Source: Alnus glutinosa
Lineage: Eukaryota > Streptophyta > Magnoliopsida > Fagales > Betulaceae
DNA length: 64,000 nucleotides
Direction: 5' to 3'
NCBI RefSeq assembly: GCF_958979055.1
Contig: NC_084886.1
Location: forward strand, 36,910,154-36,974,153
Under the pieces are notes generated by a model that ran no database searches, was not told where the DNA came from, and saw only the letters and a list, made by a program, of their open reading frames with translations. Every line of letters begins with the position of its first letter. Position 1 is the stretch's first letter. A program made the position numbers and the translations under genes. Of this stretch, positions 47,501-59,963 are shown one piece after another.

Positions 47501-48468
47501 AAGCACAAAGGCTGCATAAGCCGCTCATCCTGAATCACCCGAACCGACGTGGCATGGCAATCCACAATCATCCTAACCCTGTTCTGCTTAAACAAAAACC
47601 TCGAAGCCTGAGGAATATCCGTGGCCGGATAATGCAACCCAATATACGGCTCCAAATCTGGCCTCTTGCTCTCGGCCACAACCTCACCATGCTCATCCTC
47701 ATGAAACTTATACACCATAACCCTATCATACCCAGTAAGCTCTCTCACACTCTCGACTACAGTATCACACAAGAGCTTGATATCCCCACCGGGAAGCGAC
47801 TGCAGCTGCGAAATAGCCCGCACAGCCAACTTCTGAGACTGCACCGCCCCGGCAATAGACAGAGCAGGGTCCTCTGTCCTCGCAGGCTCCAAATCAATCA
47901 CAATCCCCACATCTATCCTGTGCAAAATCGCGTAAAAGGGATTCCCAGAATTCTTGGAATGAATCCAAACCGGGTTCAACAACGTGATTTCCCTAGCTCC
48001 AAAAGCCTTCTCGAGCAGAACCGAGCTCGAAGGCGTAAATAGCGTCCTCACATCAATCCCAATTGTCAAAATCTCGGGCCTCTCGAGACTCGGGACTGAC
48101 TGAGGCAAGAGACCGAGCATCTCGCGTGCGTTTTCGCTGTACGCGATGACGCGGCAGGTGCCTTCCTCCACGGCAATCATGCAACCAAAGGGTTGGATAT
48201 GGCCACCCCTTTGGATTCTGGACAAGTAGGCTGTGATTTGTTGCTCGGGGACCGACTGTGTGCCGGTTCTAACGGACTGAGAGTAGTCGAAGGACTTACC
48301 GGACTCGCCGGACTGTTCGAACACGGCGTGGAGGCGAGCGTCCACGGTGTACTGCTCAATGGCTCTGGGTATGGACGACTCGGCGTGGTGGAGCTTCATG
48401 TTGCTCGTTGTGTTCGAGGACTGAGCTAATTGGTTGCTGTTGTTGTTGGCTCTGCTACCTGAAGCCAT
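37345..48468 (-). CDS. PHYB: Phytochrome B, red/far-red photoreceptor
   Basis: Four exons (46395-48468, 44648-45455, 42371-42670, 37345-37561) join in frame to 1132 residues, the normal PHYB length and exon plan. In order: a polar Ser/Asn-rich N-terminus, N-terminal PAS-like domain, GAF domain with the bilin-binding Cys334 in [11 protein letters not shown] and the PATDIP motif (281-286), PHY domain, two PAS domains, and a histidine-kinase-related domain lacking the phospho-acceptor His ([10 protein letters not shown]), as in all plant phytochromes. B type is shown by [20 protein letters not shown] and the Ser/Asn-rich start. It switches between Pr and Pfr and enters the nucleus to repress PIF factors. 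Introns 2 (2.0 kb) and 3 (4.8 kb) are enlarged by transposons. The frame stays open 79 codons upstream of the chosen ATG; MASGS is preferred because related phytochromes start there. Confidence 0.97.
38452..38595. repeat. Simple-repeat cluster in PHYB intron 3
   Basis: (TAA)n immediately followed by (TTA)n at about 38452-38491, which can form a hairpin, then a 55-base (AT)n run at 38541-38595. Downstream, 39243-39260 is an 18-base G run. Confidence 0.85.
39391..41789. mobile_element. hAT-like element in PHYB intron 3, interrupted by a LINE
   Basis: The left end AGAGCTGTAAATAAACC and the right end in reverse complement (AAGGGCTGTAATCGAG) are inverted partners of hAT style. Subterminal regions on both sides are packed with GCTCGAGCT/AGCTCAAGCTTGAGC words. 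A LINE fragment occupies 40037-41406. No 8-base duplication is certain, and no transposase remains. Confidence 0.5.
40037..41406 (+). mobile_element. 5'-truncated L1-type LINE fragment with poly(A) tail
   Basis: From 40039 the plus strand encodes the C-terminal end of a plant LINE reverse transcriptase ([59 protein letters not shown]) and then the zf-RVT domain ([40 protein letters not shown]) and the tail up to [10 protein letters not shown]. In-frame stops at 40831 and 40840 and a frame change near 41140 disable it. The 3' end ACTTATC plus 11 A marks the tail. The endonuclease and most of the reverse transcriptase are missing (5' truncation). Confidence 0.88.
43614..44349 (+). mobile_element. 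Non-autonomous retroposon in PHYB intron 2
   Basis: It ends in about 25 A at 44325-44349. Imperfect 15-base direct repeats flank it: AACTATCGCAAATCA (43599-43613) and AACTATTGCACATCA (44350-44364), 13 of 15 matching. The body is CT/C-rich at its start and ends TTCAATACAATCTTACTC before the tail, LINE-like. No reverse transcriptase is encoded, so it is an internally deleted LINE or SINE-like copy. Confidence 0.65.
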
Positions 48469-48945
48469 TGCTGGGTTGTTGTTGTTGTTGTTGTTGTTGT
48501 TGCGTTGGGGTCTTGTTGTCTTCCACAGTTCTGTGTTTGTTTGTTCGCCTTGTTTGGTTTGGTGGTAATGGCGAGTGGGAAAGACAGCGATTTGGGAAAA
48601 ACCCACATGAGCTTCAAGATTCTCAGTGGGGTTAAATGGGAAATTCGAAGGTGGTCGTGCAATTATGTTTTCATTAGACAGTAAAAACTTAAAACTGTCG
48701 CTCAAGTTGCTGTACGTTGCTATTCTTCATTTTCCGACGATACCCCTTTTTTTTTTTTTTTTTTTTTTAGCCTGGTAAAATAAAAAAAAAAACAAATAAA
48801 AAGTTGGTTGGGGTTGGGGCTGATCTTCTTTTTGACTGAGAAGTGACCAGTTATGTGTTCATCTTCTTTTGCTTTTGCCCTTGTGTTGTTACTTTCTTGC
48901 TCCATCTTGCTTTGTGTTTTCTTCTTCATTTTCTGTGATGGGAGG

Positions 48946-48981
<36 letters not shown>

Positions 48982-50419
48982 TGCCTTTTTTTCTCTTCAT
49001 TTCAGTGATGCTAATGACATGTGGGCACCGGAAGATAGATTTGGGAATACGAGCACATTTTGATTGGTGCTTAAGTTGGTGCCCCTTTTTATATATATAT
49101 ATATATTTCGTCTTCTTTCATATCTATCAGTTCCTTTTGTATACTTTCTATAAATAGTATGCATATATATCTTGCGAAGCCGTTTATACCGGCCCCAGGG
49201 CCATTTTTAAATTTGAAATGCAATTATAACTCTTTCTTATTTCATTTGACTGCCACTTGTCCGGAACGCATCTGGATCTTCTCCAGTTAAAAATTAATTG
49301 AAGATGAGCCAATCTTATATACATAGAAACATTCTTTTATAATTTTATATAGTGTAAAATTACAAAAATACTTCTATGTATAAAAAACTGACTCCTCTCT
49401 GATGCTCCGCAGTTGGAGATTGCCATGTGAAATTATAAAAATATCCATGTATATAAAAGACTAATTCTTTTCCGGTTTTCCTCGACTAGAGATCGAGAAT
49501 CCCTAGTCCGTTCATAACAAGGGGAGATATATGTATAAAAACAATTTCTCATCTTTATTTCATGTCAAAATACATTATTTTTTCAAATAAAAAAAAAAAC
49601 AATTTCCATACAAATTCCCCTTAATAGAATAAGCAAAAGGGTTATTTCACACCGTAACAGAATAATAATATCCCATGGGTTCAAGTCCAGATGTCCGCAT
49701 GCTTACCACACAATATGGATTTGGCATTCAACTTTGTTTGATTATTTATCTATTACTTTTCTGTTGATGAATTTTTTAAGGAGATGCTATTTTCACACAT
49801 GGGTACTTTCAAGCTTCCTCCTCTCTCTCTCTCTATGAGATATTCGAAAAATACTGAAATTTATATGAGTAGAGTTATGTAATTATTGTGTAAAAATTAC
49901 TTCTTGATATTCGATATGTGGGATGAAAAATAAGAATTCACACCAATTATTTATCCGAATTACTGGTAGATAATGTAAAAATATCTACGTGAGAATAGGT
50001 CTTACTGAATCCGTAGGAAGGAAGGTACAAAAGTATAGGAATAGTGTTACTTTTTCTTTTCTTTCTGAGCTTGACAGCTAGTAGTCCTTATTTTAGAATT
50101 GAAAAACAGTACACACTCTCTCTCTCAAGTACACAATTTCATCACGTACATCGATATCCCATTATTTCTCCTTGACAGCAGACCAAAAGCAGGAAGGATT
50201 TCTTAATGGAAACGTAGTAACTTTGTTTAACAAACGATTTGGGAGGTTTCACTCTTATGAATTTTGATACAACTTACAAATGAAGATACTCATCAGCTTG
50301 GCATGAGCAGTACAAACACTAGTCTAACAATCGGACAATCATTTCAGCAGATTGCAGAAACTTGGAAGAGAAAAACGCTAGTTGACAGCATGGTCGACGC
50401 AAAGCAAACGCAAGTGCTT
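48469..50419. promoter_or_regulatory. PHYB 5' leader/promoter region and ACLB 3' flank
   Basis: Directly upstream of the PHYB ATG is a (TTG)n run (48475-48502), which in frame would encode poly-Asn, then CT-poor leader sequence, a T run (48750-48768) and (TA)n at about 48950-48978. A segment at 49265-49510 has ends like those of the hairpin at 21630-21775 and may be a decayed relative. I cannot place a TATA box with confidence. The ACLB 3' UTR should lie just left of 50420. Confidence 0.4.
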
Positions 50420-51967
50420 TCACTTGGTGTAGAGAACATCCTCCCATGGGTGGCGGTATAGCGGCTGCTTCAATCTCTTCTGGTCAAAGGTGTGCCTGTT
50501 TTTGAACAAACGGGCAATCAGTGGGAAACAAGTATGAGAAACACTTCAAGCAAAATGCACATGTTAAAGTTTTATCTGAACCATCACTGTAGCTTGAATG
50601 ACACTGCTTTTTTCTCTTTCCTCCACTTATTTTTGCCCGCCTAGACCAAGGTATATAATGGAAGCTAGATACCCAAAGCTATAGACGTATATGCTTTTAT
50701 CACAAAAAGGTCATATCTATGTTCGGTGAACCTAGGACCATCTAATCTGTTATGGGACCATAGAGCTCAACCATGTCACACTTGAGGATAAACAAGGAGA
50801 TAATGGGGTCACAACAAGTCTCAATGTCAAGGATCTGATTGTACCTTAATAAGCAACACAAAACATAACCCAATGGTCTAGATAAGAAATGTTTTTGCGT
50901 AATCCAACTCACCCAATCAGACCAATGGAGCGAGCCAGCACGAACAGCCCATTCAGATAGCCAATCTCAACTATCTCGTCAATCTCTTGCTTGGTGAACA
51001 TTCCACTGCCGGCAAGTAGATCCAAGAAAAGGGACCCAATAGCACCATCTACATTGAGCACCAAGTTATTTGCCTTGGAGAGCGTGTATGTTTCAACTTG
51101 CACAGCATATTCCATGTACTTCACAGATGGGAAATGTGTGCGTGCAAACAGTTGTAGCAGCTCTACTCTCTTATCTCTGTTGTCCCCTCTCTTAATCCTT
51201 TTCCACGCCAAATAAAGAAGAGTTTCAAAAACCCAGATTTGTAATATACCAGTACAAGCATGTAATTTTTTTTTAACTTCATGGTTTCTGGTTTTTTCAT
51301 AATTTGAAAAACAAACTGAGTTTAAAACTCCCTATACCTGTGCCCAATTCCTGGTACGCGAATGCCCTTCTTTTTCATGCTTTCAACAAACTCGTAAGGT
51401 GTCAAACCCTGACAAACACACAGCAAAAGGATAGCAAGTTAGAATGTTCAGACCTTCATAGTTAAAAATCAAAATAAAGGATCCCTGGTAATCCCCATCA
51501 AGTCTCACCTTGTCGGAAGCATCCTTGAAGTATCGAGCAGCATCATCGATGGCACCACCAAATCGGGGACCAATTGTAAGCAAACCTGTTTAACAAGTTC
51601 ATCAGCCACCATTCCATTACAAAATCAGCTCACAGGAGCCAGTCCTGTCAGCAATATTAAGCAGTAACTTCAGTGAGAAAAAACCATTAAATGGCAACTA
51701 TTTACCTGAGACCAGGCTGGAAACAAGGTCTTTTCCAGCTCTTGCTGTCACTATAGTGTTGTGAGCACCAGATACACAAGGACCATGGTCGGCACATAAC
51801 ATGATACATATCTGACCAATGACAAACGTATTAGTGAAATGACAAGAAAACAAAAGTTGCTTGCATAGTCCAGTGTTTATTTAAATGGAAAACAAACAGG
51901 ACAATTAGCTAAATCAAGTGAGCATTTTAAGCAAATACGTGATTACAAACATATAAATAAATAATTT

Positions 51968-52006
<39 letters not shown>

Positions 52007-55000
52007 GTCATGAGAAACCTACCTCAATAAAATGTGTGCAGTAACGGGGAAGGCTGCGTTTGAACCACAAAAGAGAGATAACATCACCAACACCATAACC
52101 CGATTCAACAATCGAAGACATTGGCACACCAGCATAGCATGGCTCTTCACCTACAAATTGATTGAAAGATGCATTTAGGGCCAATCATATCTAAGCCAGA
52201 AAAACATGAATACCAAATTATTATTCGTTCAAGACGTACCCCTATCGTCAGAGATGGTAGAAATAATATGAGTTGGGGCGCGAACTTTCCCACTCTTGAT
52301 GGCAGTGCTAAGATCCTCAGGGATTTGTGGAGGCTTAATTTCCTTTACTGGTGTAGTCTTCCCCTCTTCAACCTAACAGAAAATATAAATAAGCACGTAA
52401 ATATAACTAGTTGCAGATCCAAAGCAACTCATATCAAGACACCTTGTTTCTGTTTTTTTTCCTTCTTTGGTGGGGTGGGGGGGTGGTCAGGTCTTATGAC
52501 CGATAAAAGCTCATAAAACATAGAAACTAACCAGCTTCTCAAAAGTTTCCTTAATTGCAGCTTCTAAAGCTTCATATGACGTGGGAACAATAGCTCCAGC
52601 TTCTCTTAGTGCTTGATTTTTTGCTTGAGCAGACTCCATCTCACCACCGCTTTTAGCCCCCTGATTTAGACAATATTGAGGAACATAATCATCTAGGAAT
52701 GGTGCCCCTTTTATGATATCACTACAGACTACAGAATTAAAAAGATATCAGTAAAAGACAAATGGGGTAGTTTCTTACAGCATGACCAAATTGTACTTCA
52801 GACTTGAAGAGTCGTGCACAAGTTCCACTAACCCAAGCAACCAATGGTTTATTCACTTTCCCCTGTTTCAGGGCTTCAACCAGGGAATACTCATCTCGTC
52901 CACCAAGTTCCCCAAGAACAACAATCATTTTAACCTGAGGTACAATTAAAAACTCAGATTGAAGGATAACAATAAATGCAAAGTGTCCAACACGAGAAAA
53001 CTCAGTGACAATGTTATAAAATTTGTCAGCTTTCACGCCAGTCAAAGCACAGAGTCTGCAACTTTTCACCACCGAAAGTTGCATAGGTATGATATTAAGA
53101 ACATCAATTTCTAATCCTGAAAGAGAAGGGACTTGATCATGCAGAACGTAAATAGCAAGCTGATGCAGGATTAGATGGCTTTAACACTTGTCAAAGAGGA
53201 AAACTACACATTCAGGAGACAAATGTTTGGCAGGCACCTAAAAAGGAGTAAATCAAAGTGATAATACCTGTGGGATGTTGTTAAACCGCAAAACATGATC
53301 AGAAAGAGTGGAGCCTGGGAACACGTCTCCTCCAATTGCAATACCTAAAGCAGTTCCAAAAACACATCAAAGTTTAAATTACAACCAAAATCCACACAGA
53401 TTAAGGCCATCATGAGGTTAAAACTAAACAATACAGCCAGAATACGGGTACCTTCATAAATTCCATCAGAAACACGGGCAATAGTATTGTATAATTCATT
53501 AGACATCCCACCCTGCAATTGTAAGAAATTTCTAACCATCAACATACATGTGACATTCTTGCCAAAGACAATATGTTCAATGCTTGAAAACAAATTAAGC
53601 AAGTCTGGACGATTTTCAGTCATATTGATGAGGTATGAGACACACAATTTCCTCCCAAAAGATGTTAAATTGCATTCTTGAAGAAAAAATAAAATTTCCG
53701 CTCAACAACTTAAAGATTATACAAGTGTAACAAGTCCATCTGCCAAATAAAGTAGCAGACTCTGCTTGACAGATTGGAACAGATTGCACTTTTCAAGTGC
53801 TGAATAAAAACTGCTCACTCCTATATTTCCTACAGAAACCTTGCGCTAGACTATTTTGTTTCATCATTACTTACAAATGAGGTTCCACTATTAAATTTTA
53901 AGTTCATGGATACAAGACAAGACAGGACAAAAAAAATAAAAAAAAAAAGAGAAGAAGAAGAAGAAAAAAAAACCTCAATCTCACATCAGATACAAAATTC
54001 TGACGGTGAAGAACAAACTTGAGAATTATTTAACATATCATGCAACTGGTTTAACACAAAAGAAAACTATGATGAAAACCAGGGAGCAGTCTGAAAATTG
54101 TACTTATTACTGGGAAGTTTCAGAGAGTATAGGGCAAAGAATGGTCCACGATGTGAGAAATATACATGCAATGAAGAGACAAAAAGCTCTGGAACGACTA
54201 CATACAGATTTGGAGACAAAACCAACAGATCCAGGCCTGTAGAGCTTGCATTGAATTATATTATCAATTGTTCCAGCAGTGTCACCTATCTTAAAAGCCC
54301 CAGCTTGAATGCCTCCAACGGTAGCTGGGCCAATAACAACCTGCAACATCAGCAATAAATTAGTATCACTTGATTAATCTCTTTACTGGTTAATTCAGTT
54401 TATATGAATATGCAGCATTCATCTAACCTTATTATTTGCACGTGCATATGCGATCAATTGCTTAGCGTCCGACTCTGGAACACCTTCCGCAATGATAGCC
54501 ACAACTCGAATGGTTGGTTGCTTCAAAGCGGCCATGGATGAAGCAGCAGCACTGCATATTCATCAATATATAACTAATTATAAAGTACAACTAAAGAAGT
54601 GCTGCACTCCACAACATTGTTAATTTAATGAGTGCGAACCTTCTAAACGATGCAAAGTTGATAAAGACATCAGCAGTAGGATGTGCAGCACTAGCTGCCT
54701 CAATACTGCAAAAGAAGTTGACATGAAAGTAAGAAAATTTTACTCAGAGAAGTTCAGAACCCACAAGTAAGCTGATTTCTAACATGTCATGAAGACGTAA
54801 CAACTATAAACCACAGATCATGTGTTTTGATTGTACTAATAGTTTTCTGGGCATACTGCAATTGAAAATCAAACTTGCAACTAAAGAATGACATCTTTGA
54901 TGCAGTCATCGATTCTCCCAAGAGGCCACAATTACCGCAAGCAAACCTATGAACAAGTAAAGCTGCATTCCACTATTTATAACCAGTTATGATTTGTCTA

Positions 55001-55997
55001 TGCAGAAACCATCAAGATCAAGTACTTCTTTGCATCAACCAGTTTATGCGAGCAACATGTTAATGCGTAAGCAGTTTATTATATTGGAGAACAAAAAATA
55101 ATAATAATAACAAAACAAAACAAAAAAAATACAAAAACAAAAGAAACAAAATATAAGGGGGTTGTTTGGCAAGTGACAGAAAATTCTCCTACTTTATTTT
55201 CACTTTTCCCAAAAACAATCAACTACAAAACATTCTAACTTTATATCACATCAATAACTTTTTTATTATTTTTCAAATAAAAAAATCCACTACAATACAA
55301 AACTTTTTCACTTTTCCATACAGATTCTTTTAACTTTATATCACATTTATCACTTCTTACCACTACTCCCAAAAAAATTCAACTAAAAAATTCTTTCCCT
55401 TATGTCAGACGCACGATTCTGCTCTGTTCGGTCACTTGCCAAACATACCCAAGAAGTCATTGTTGTGTGATAGTCAAACCAGTTTATTTCAGGTAATTAT
55501 ATCACTAGAAAAAAACAATACTACATATGGTGATAGTCCAACCAAATGGATGGAAGTCATTTAAAGGTTGCCTATCCTAAGTCCAAATTTAAATAATGAA
55601 AACAAGAGTATAACATATAAACAAAAAGCGAGAAATAAGTCATACGTTGAATGCACAGGGATGGCAATTTCCTCCTGACCGAAAAAGAGTTTCTGAAATC
55701 CATCGCCACCAGGGTTAATGATTCCAGCAACTGATGGTGTTTCCCTCCCTATATATACAAGCATGAACACCCCATTAACACCAAAACGCCAACTTAACAT
55801 AGACGGAAATCTAATCCAAGAGACTAATGCAAAATTCAGTCTATATATCATTATATCCCTCTTGACATAAGTAAAACAGAAGGGATTCAATACCCACCGC
55901 AAAGGAAGTCAAAATCGAGCATCCGCTGAATCGGGAGTTGCTTGTAGTTGTAAAACAAAGCTTGTGTCGTACGGGAGAATAGTTGCCCGGTGGCCAT
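50420..55997 (-). CDS. ACLB: ATP-citrate lyase, subunit B
   Basis: Sixteen coding exons join in frame to 608 residues: 55898-55997, 55646-55748, 54640-54705, 54428-54551, 54206-54340, 53452-53512, 53268-53344, 52779-52934, 52532-52660, 52240-52372, 52023-52150, 51706-51811, 51509-51585, 51338-51408, 50913-51197, 50420-50495. This is the expected plant length. The N-terminal half is succinyl-CoA-synthetase-alpha-like, with the phosphorylated His273 in EVQFGHAGA; the C-terminal half is citrate-synthase-like (GIGHR, His488; ending [10 protein letters not shown]). With subunit A it forms the cytosolic enzyme that makes acetyl-CoA and oxaloacetate from citrate, ATP and CoA, feeding cuticular lipid, sterol and flavonoid synthesis. 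Start [20 protein letters not shown] is the family start. The 5' UTR is split by a 913-base intron. Coding intron 2 carries a MITE. Confidence 0.96.
55157..55450. mobile_element. hAT-like MITE in ACLB coding intron 2
   Basis: Inverted ends: left GGGGGTTGTTTGGCAAGTGAC, right in reverse complement GGGTATGTTTGGCAAGTGAC. Both inner sides carry AACTTTATATCACAT-like words. About 294 bases, no coding capacity, no clear target duplication. Confidence 0.7.
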
Positions 55998-56016
55998 GGT
56001 GTAGAGTCAAAGGAAC

Positions 56017-56929
56017 CTGTTACACACATAAGAACATGATATTACCTCAGGAAGGGTGTACCAGATATAGAAGGAAATCTACAACTTTTACTGAATCCAA
56101 ATCACAACAAAACCACCTATGATCAGACTTGTCTAGATCAGTCTAATTCTCAATTGGGTGCATGAGACACTCTCTTACTCTAACCCAATCACTATTATTC
56201 TCGAATAAAGACCAAACAGATTCCAGCAAGTTTTGTTATTAATTACAATAGTATATCACTTTGTAAGGCAGATCCACAGGCACAACAATGAAGCATTAGC
56301 TGCGTCAAACATTACATGTACATATCTAGATACATCTCTTACTGGATCAACCGAATCCACTGCAGTATACAATCAAGAATTGGTTGCACCAAACATTAAA
56401 CTAAAAAAACACACATTTCTACCAAACTTGAAATCCTGAATTTTTCAGGTAAGGAAGGTGCACCTAACCTGAAACTATACCCTACCCGGATCTCAATTTT
56501 GATTGAAAAACGCAAAATGTGTGTTATATAGAATCCGACAACCTTAAATTCCAAAATCGAATGCCACGAATTAAAAAAAAAAAAGAAAAAAGAAAAAAGA
56601 AAAAAAAAAAAAAGTAGCAGGTCTCTCACGCTTTTTATACAAGCCCAACTACATTCAAAACCTCCAAATTAGTTCACTAACTAACAAAACAGAGCATTTC
56701 GCTCCACCTCGAAGACATCGACAAATCCGTGTCAGAACTCGACAAGCAACGGAACTCAAATTCAAATAGAGACAGGACTTCGAATTCCGGATCTAAGATC
56801 AGGACCCGAGTCGTTAAAAAGACAAAGAGCTCGGTCAACGTTAAAAGAACCAGAGAAAGAGAATTGGAAACCAAGGTGGGAATTGGGAAACGGAAAACGG
56901 AAAACGGGAAATGGGAAAGGAAATCCTAC
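56017..56929 (-). other. ACLB: ACLB 5'-UTR intron
   Basis: Donor G-GTAGG after GGCAG at 56930 and acceptor AACAG just before GTTCC at 56016, 19 bases upstream of the ATG, define a 913-base leader intron. First introns in leaders often raise expression of plant housekeeping genes. Confidence 0.6.
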
Positions 56930-57048
56930 CTGCCAACGAAGAAGGCTGAAGGACTCACTGACTCGGGCGAGTTAGTGAGAAGAGGTGGAATTGTCAAATC
57001 GGGAATCGGAAATGGAATGCTGGAAAATCGGAGGGGAGGGTAGGTTGG

Positions 57049-57056
57049 TTTATATA
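57049..57056 (-). promoter_or_regulatory. ACLB: TATA box of ACLB
   Basis: TATATAAA on the minus strand, giving a predicted start near 57020 and a first leader exon of about 90 bases (56930 to about 57020). Confidence 0.6.
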
Positions 57057-57958
57057 GGGAAGAGAGGGAAGTAGAGCTCAGCCACCCCGAGGTGTGCGCT
57101 ACGCACGTGTCTCTCGGTAGTTAGCTCGCACGGCTATGATTGATTTTATTTCTAATAATAAAAGGCCCAAATTTTTTTTTTTACTTTATTAATGCTTTTG
57201 TTTGTTAAGAGATTTGAGAAAGAGAGGAGGGCTTTTTTGTAATTTCCATGGGCGGGCTGCTCTGGTTACCGTCTGGTTGGTGGTAGGTGGATCAAGCGTT
57301 GGCTTGACCCACATCTGTATCTATCTTGGTTGTTAAGCACGAACTACTAATCTGCCACCAACACTCACAGAAATAAATTAATAATTAATGACAAATAATA
57401 ATAAAAAGTGAGAAATGGGAATTGAGATTGCCAATTGTATATATTTTTCATGGATTACGAATCTTTATCATTTTTTTAAAAAAATTAGATAATTCAAATA
57501 TTATCACACCAATATTTATCATTATTAAAATATAATAAACACTTAGGACAGGTTTTGTACACATTAATAGATCCAATCATCCGGGAACAAAATGACTATT
57601 GCTATGAAATATTTATTATGTTATTAACTTATTTGGTTACGCTGTCATTACTGAGAATAAATATTCTTTAATATAATCAAGGGGCGGAATTACATTGAAA
57701 CTTGAAAACAGATCCTATCTACTGCCACCATCCGGCCCAACCCACCTTCGACCACTGCCCCAATAGACGAAGAATTTTAGAAATAGTAAATATTGATATG
57801 CCAAAATCACAACCATCTAAGCTCGTTGTATATTCAAATTTGAGTTACATTATATGTATATATCACATTTTCCTGTCTTTTGACCTTATATATCACATTG
57901 GAGTAACATTATTTATATTCAAATCTTATAAATAATATTGTTGACCTCTCTCTGTCTT
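57057..57958. other. Upstream region of ACLB, no gene
   Basis: Distal promoter and AT-rich spacer. Only short chance frames. Confidence 0.5.
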
Positions 57959-58421
57959 GAGTTCGTCTATCCGGCTCGATAGTCCGACTTTCGTGCCCAC
58001 GTGGCACGTGTTAAATAAATAAATAAAAATTAAAAGATTCTCTTATCAATGCTGGAAAAAACGACAAAAAATGCTGGAGAAAAGGAGAGCATGCGGGAAA
58101 ACAAAAAAAACAAAAAAAAACACTAGATGCAGGGGGAGAGAGATCGATGGGGGAGAGCAGAAATCGCTAAAGATAGAGAGAGGAGTTGGTCCAGATCTTA
58201 TCGGCGTTGGTAAGAACAGCCAACCGAAGAAAGAGAGAGGGCGATAGAGGAAATGATGCGTGTGTTTAGAAGTTTTCTGCACAGAGGATACTTGTCAATG
58301 GCTTTCAAAATTTAGAAGCTTTCATTTTATTTTATTTTTAACATGTGCCACGTGGAACGTGGGCACGAAAGTCGGACTATCATGAGATGAAAGGGAGCTA
58401 GATAGTCAGATAGACGAACTC
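57959..58421. mobile_element. Small MULE-type element with 9-base target duplication
   Basis: The left end GAGTTCGTCTATCCGGCTCG and its reverse-complement partner at the right end (GAGTTCGTCTATCTGACTATC) lead to shared inner sequence GATAGTCCGACTTTCGTGCC and CACGTGGCAC. Flanks CTCTGTCTT (57950-57958) and CTCTGCCTT (58422-58430) match at 8 of 9 positions, the MULE duplication length. The interior has no recognisable gene. Confidence 0.75.
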
Positions 58422-58430
58422 CTCTGCCTT

Positions 58431-58532
58431 TACCTAATAAAAATTGCAATAACATAAAAATTGTATGTCGGTCCCTCACAAAATCTCACCATTATATTTA
58501 TGTTCGTGCCAAAAAGAAAACTAGCTATCATT

Positions 58533-58577
<45 letters not shown>

Positions 58578-59247
58578 AGAATCCAAATTAAACTATGGGT
58601 ACCGATGAAAAATATAATTCATTGCTGATTTTATTATAAGGTAATTAAAATTGTATTCACAACATCCTTAAATATATCTTCAACAAAAAGGAAAAGATGC
58701 ATAAAACTTCATTGTAGTCGATTCCCTCGTGGTCCAATATTTAGTTATATTGTGGCTATCGCTTTTAGTCGGCTTCAAAGATGAACCTTCCCATGGGTGG
58801 GGTTGGATTCACATGCGATTGATATATATGGTCTCAATTTTCTTGTGCGGTGACTTTGATATTGTTTGTGACACTAATTCTAATGTTCTATGCCATGCAT
58901 CCCATGCCCCACAAGTAGCCTTCATGCTATTTGCTTTTTTAATATTATTCTTTGTTTTAAATACGTTAAAATATTAATTAGATAATTATTTTTTTTTTTT
59001 TTATTATTATTATTATGATCATTTGAAATGAGATCAAGCCATGCTTAAAGTCACTTGTGATTAAAGTAATGGGTTGATCTCCATTGCATTGAGAAAATTG
59101 AAAATTAATTGTATTAAATTGCATCTTCATATTGATTCCTAGTGCGAATTGAAGTCAAAGTAATGGGCCTCTTCAAATGCATCACTCAACAAATAAATAG
59201 AAAACTGACACGTTCCAAGTATATATATACTATTAATTACTTTTGTA

Positions 59248-59281
<34 letters not shown>

Positions 59282-59574
59282 CTGAATTTTGTGTTTTGTA
59301 CAAGTTGTCCAATATTATTGTGTGCTAATCAATTCTCGTAATAAAAAAAAGTATACTAGAATTCAGACTCAAACCGCCATAAGTCAACGTGGACTAACAT
59401 TATTTTAATTGTATTTGTTTTTGAATGAATAAACCAATATAACTTATAGAAATTGAAAAATAGACATCTAAATATTTATATAACCTTTTTTTTCCTCTAT
59501 TATTGAAAAAAAGTCAGCTAAATAAACAAAAATTGTGGATATTAATTTTTTTGAAAATTTCTCTTTATATATAT
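58431..59574. other. AT-rich intergenic DNA
   Basis: A 38-base A run near 58537-58574, (TTA)n near 59000-59015 and (AAT)n near 59249-59280. A plus-strand frame at 58729-58977 (82 codons) has hydrophobic stretches but no family I know; I do not call it a gene. Confidence 0.5.
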
Positions 59575-59963
59575 GGGTTAAATACATATTTACCTTCTAT
59601 GCTTTACAACCTTTATTTTTTGCCCCCTCAATTTCACTTTTTATCAAATTTGGTACCTGTGGTATATGAAAAGACGGAAATGGTACCTTCGTCTGATTTT
59701 CAGTCCAAAACTAACGTCCACCCACGGCATTTTCTTTCATGTTGTTGTCTGGATATTGTTGGGAACGATGTGTAAAGAATTGGGTTCGGGGCTTCAAATT
59801 TTTAGGTACCCAATGACGTGGGTGGACGTTAGTTTGGACGGGAAATCAGACGGATGTACCATTTCCGTCTTTTCATATACCACATGTACCAAATTTGATA
59901 AAAAGTGAAACTGAGGGAACAAAAAATAAAGGTCGTAAAGCACCGGGGGTAAATATGTATTTA

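Noticed and set aside
58729..58977. 82-codon hydrophobic frame in the right spacer
   Set aside because: Composition-driven, no known family, no supporting signals.
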